Below are positions 8,231 to 10,328 of a stretch of 10,328 nucleotides of DNA, in pieces (position 1 is the first letter of the stretch; every line of letters begins with the position of its first letter). The notes under the pieces are model-generated. The model was not told the DNA's origin. It did no database searches and saw only the letters and a list, made by a program, of their open reading frames with translations. Source of the stretch: Desulfobacteraceae bacterium (GTDB taxonomy: Bacteria > Desulfobacterota > Desulfobacteria > Desulfobacterales > Desulfobacteraceae). Where the stretch lies: assembly GCA_003354055.1 (NCBI GenBank), contig PIVQ01000202.1, positions 1-10,328 on the forward strand. The letters run 5' to 3'. A program made the translations under genes and the position numbers.

Positions 8231-8319
8231 AGATGTTGTTTTGAAATAATACATCATGTAAAGTTAAAGGAACTACCTGTTGTAATTATCATGAATTTAT
8301 AGTTCGTCGATTTTGAAAA

Positions 8320-8326
8320 AAGGAAA
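8320..8326 (+). promoter_or_regulatory. Ribosome binding site of the diguanylate cyclase gene
   Basis: AAGGAAA lies in an otherwise A/T-rich leader. It could serve either TTG 8332 or ATG 8335, which are adjacent and in frame. The AGGA core (8321-8324) is 7 nt from TTG and 10 nt from ATG. ATG is preferred because it is the stronger start codon; the choice changes the protein by one residue. Confidence 0.6.
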
Positions 8327-8334
8327 TATTTTTG

Positions 8335-9591
8335 ATGTCTCAAATCGATAATGACAGCAAGAAAACCTGGCGATTATTTATGATTAATATCAGTCTTATT
8401 ATCATTTTATTCTTGTCAGGTATTTTCCTTGGATTTGTACTCACAACGAACCGCATCATCAAAGAGCAGATGTTTACCACTGCCCGGTCCCATTTTAGAA
8501 ATATTGTTCTGACGCGACGGTGGAATGCCGATCACGGCGGGGTCTATGTGGAGAAAAGAAAAGGTGTTATCTCCAATCCCTATCTTGAGAATCCGGATAT
8601 CACAACTGTGGACGGGACGGTTTACACCAAAAAAAATCCAGCCTTAATGACCCGGGAGATATCCGAATATGCCAGCCAAGCCGGTGATTTTATTTATCAC
8701 ATCACCAGCCTCAACCCTTTAAATCCAGATAATAGTCCTGATGACTTTGAAAGAAAAGCATTGGAAATGTTTGAAGAAGGCAGGCGTGAATTTGTTGTAA
8801 AAAAACAGGTGGACGAGAAAATATTATTTCGATATATGGCCCCGCTTTTTGTTGAAAAAGGATGTTTGTCCTGCCATGGAAAACAGATGTATAAATTAGG
8901 TGATGTTAGGGGAGGAATCAGCGTCTCCTTTGATATATCCAAGATCCAGAAAGATATGAAAACCAATAGGATTTTAATTGGTATTGCAAGTTTAATCACC
9001 GTTTCGATATTGATCGCTATTTTTTATGTCATGGTTTCAAGGGTGGCAAGAAAACTTAGAGCGGCGCACCGTACAATAGAAATTATGGTGATTACAGATG
9101 AATTGACCCAACTCTATAACAGAAGACACTTTTATACGTGTCTTGGGCAGGAAATTGACCGGGTTGAACGGTATGGACATCCTATTAGTCTTTTAATGCT
9201 GGATATTGATCATTTCAAGCGGGTCAATGATAATTTTGGCCATCAGTCAGGGGATGACATCCTTGCCGGTGTGGCGCAGATTGTGAGGGATGTCACCCGG
9301 AAATCTGATATTGTTGCCCGCTACGGCGGAGAGGAGTTTTCCGTTATCCTGCCTGAGACAGATGTTGAAGCGGCAATTGAATGTGCTGAAAAAATTCGGC
9401 AGGCAATTGAAGATTATATATTTCAAATACAGAACAGGCAGGTCCTACAGGTGACGGTTTCCATAGGGGTGTCTTCAATACAGCAGATTGGCAAGATACA
9501 GGAAGATGATGTAAAAAAGATCATTGAAATGGCTGACCAGGCACTTTACAAGGCCAAGGAATCCGGGAGAAATCAGGTCGCTGTAAAATAA
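8335..9591 (+). CDS. Membrane-bound diguanylate cyclase with a periplasmic c-type heme sensor domain (DUF3365/Tll0287-like + GGDEF)
   Basis: This 418-residue sensor enzyme should make c-di-GMP from two GTP. A membrane segment at about 13-36 is followed by an extracytoplasmic domain (about 37-211) and a second membrane segment at about 213-234. The sensor domain shows DUF3365/Tll0287-like signatures: TRRWNADHGGVYV at 60-72, an ITSLNPLNPDNSPDDFE stretch, and the heme-attachment motif CLSCH at 177-181. This predicts one covalently bound c-type heme, so cytochrome c maturation would be needed. The cytoplasmic GGDEF domain (about 250-415) has the metal-binding D290 in LDIDHFKRVND, active-site GGEEF at 331-335 and an intact inhibitory RxxD site (R322-D325), so it should be active and product-inhibited. 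There is no EAL domain. The gene stands alone, 141 nt after mfd and behind a likely terminator, and converges on the next gene. The ligand (redox state, O2, NO or CO) cannot be read from the sequence. Confidence 0.92.
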   Translation: MSQIDNDSKKTWRLFMINISLIIILFLSGIFLGFVLTTNRIIKEQMFTTARSHFRNIVLTRRWNADHGGVYVEKRKGVISNPYLENPDITTVDGTVYTKKNPALMTREISEYASQAGDFIYHITSLNPLNPDNSPDDFERKALEMFEEGRREFVVKKQVDEKILFRYMAPLFVEKGCLSCHGKQMYKLGDVRGGISVSFDISKIQKDMKTNRILIGIASLITVSILIAIFYVMVSRVARKLRAAHRTIEIMVITDELTQLYNRRHFYTCLGQEIDRVERYGHPISLLMLDIDHFKRVNDNFGHQSGDDILAGVAQIVRDVTRKSDIVARYGGEEFSVILPETDVEAAIECAEKIRQAIEDYIFQIQNRQVLQVTVSIGVSSIQQIGKIQEDDVKKIIEMADQALYKAKESGRNQVAVK

Positions 9592-9626
9592 ATGGCGATG
9601 CCAGGTTTTAACCTTGGATAGAAGGA

Positions 9627-10328
9627 TTATCTGACTAGATGCAATCCGTATTTTTCCGCTGTTTTCTTTGCCCGGCGGAATCCTTCCGGCGTCACCGGGC
9701 GCGATAACGCCTCTATCTGCAAAGCCTGGCCCACAGGATGATACTGGGACATGATGTTCACAAAGGTTTCCGGACTGATTTCCCGGGCCAGAAATTCCAT
9801 GATCTGTTCAGTACCGGCCAAATCTCCCGGCATGACCAGGTGGCGAACCAGAAGTCCGGACCGTGCAATGCCCTTTTCATCCAATGACAGATCTCCCACC
9901 TGTTTGTGCATGATCCGAAGTGCCTCTCTGGCCACGGCCGGGTAGTCTGGAGCACGGCATGCCATTTTGGCAACCTTTGGATCCCAGAATTTGAAATCCG
10001 GCATATAGATATCGATGATGCCTTCCAGCAAGGCCAGAGTCTCAGGCCGGTCATATCCTGAGGTATTGTAAACCAGGGGAATGTTAAACCCCTGATCCAG
10101 CGCCAGATCAACTGCCTGGAGAATAAAGGGAACCACATGGGTGGGCGTAACAAAGTTGATGTTATGACATCCCCTTTCCTGAAGAAAAATCATGGCCCGG
10201 GCGATCTGATCCGGTGCGGCAGTCTCTCCCTCTCCCCTGATGCTGATATCTTCGTTCTGGCAGAAACAACAGCCAAGGCTGCAATGGCTGAAAAAGATGG
10301 TACCGGATCCCCGGTTACCGGACAGGGG
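9627..10328 (-). CDS. PflX/COG1313-type radical SAM protein, pyruvate-formate-lyase-activase-like (5' end outside window)
   Basis: The gene reads leftward and its start lies beyond base 10328; 233 C-terminal residues are visible, and the ATG at 10191-10193 is internal. Near the window edge the minus strand encodes RGSGTIFFSHCSLGCCFCQN. This contains the radical SAM CxxxCxxC motif that binds a [4Fe-4S] cluster and S-adenosylmethionine (Cys codons at 10281-10283, 10269-10271 and 10260-10262). The GSGTIFFS lead-in and the following GEGE segment are typical of the PflX/COG1313 branch of glycyl-radical-activase-like proteins. Downstream segments such as NFVTPTHVVPF and LVYNTSGYDRPETL also fit it. 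Its substrate is unknown, and no glycyl-radical enzyme is visible nearby, so an activase role is not shown. The gene ends 35 nt from the diguanylate cyclase in a tail-to-tail arrangement, so the two are separate transcription units. Confidence 0.88.
   Translation of the reverse strand, partial: PLSGNRGSGTIFFSHCSLGCCFCQNEDISIRGEGETAAPDQIARAMIFLQERGCHNINFVTPTHVVPFILQAVDLALDQGFNIPLVYNTSGYDRPETLALLEGIIDIYMPDFKFWDPKVAKMACRAPDYPAVAREALRIMHKQVGDLSLDEKGIARSGLLVRHLVMPGDLAGTEQIMEFLAREISPETFVNIMSQYHPVGQALQIEALSRPVTPEGFRRAKKTAEKYGLHLVR

Noticed and set aside
8298..8303. TATAGT as a -10 promoter box for the diguanylate cyclase gene
   Set aside because: It is a five-of-six match, but no -35-like hexamer lies at 16-18 nt upstream; in an AT-rich spacer such a match is expected by chance.
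9601..9617. Inverted repeat CCAGGTT/AACCTTGG between the two convergent genes as a shared terminator
   Set aside because: The arms leave a loop of only about 2 nt unless pairs are opened, one base is bulged, and there is no T-run on either strand.

Overview
The window most likely comes from a Gram-negative, anaerobic member of the Desulfobacterota, in the range of the Desulfobacteraceae. This is inferred from the protein character, the moderate GC content, the pairing of a c-type-heme sensor domain with a GGDEF output, and a DUF444/SpoVR/PrkA cluster outside a Bacillus setting. No 16S or other phylogenetic marker is present, so the assignment is tentative. Coding density is high and no mobile elements, CRISPR arrays, tRNAs or rRNAs were seen.

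Region 1 (1-4594, + strand) is a three-gene stress/sporulation-type module. It holds the C-terminal part of a DUF444 (YhbH/YeaH) von Willebrand A-like protein, a complete SpoVR/YcgB family protein, and an unusually long PrkA/YeaG-type AAA+ protein. SpoVR and PrkA are 6 nt apart and almost certainly co-transcribed. This set is one of the recurrent conserved neighbourhoods of bacterial genomes (yeaG-yeaH with ycgB in enterobacteria; prkA, yhbH and spoVR in Bacillus), and its biochemistry is still poorly settled. The PrkA copy here is the most unusual protein in the window. It is about 130-140 residues longer than the enterobacterial form, has an insertion inside the AAA+ domain, a cysteine/histidine cluster, and an apparent Glu-to-Asp change at the Walker B position.

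Region 2 (4717-8193, + strand) is a full-length mfd gene for transcription-repair coupling factor, with all expected motor and RNA-polymerase-interaction motifs. A 122-nt spacer containing a possible hairpin precedes it, and a plausible Rho-independent terminator follows it directly.

Region 3 (8335-9591, + strand) is a membrane-anchored diguanylate cyclase. Its periplasmic domain is of the DUF3365/Tll0287-like type with a CXXCH heme site, joined to a GGDEF domain with intact active and inhibitory sites. It is a likely link between redox or gas conditions and c-di-GMP.

Region 4 (9627-10328, - strand) is a convergent gene for a PflX/COG1313-type radical SAM protein related to pyruvate-formate-lyase activating enzymes. 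Its 5' end runs off the window.

Nothing here amounts to a clearly new multi-gene system. The best leads are the divergent PrkA-like protein within its conserved partner cluster and the heme-sensing diguanylate cyclase.
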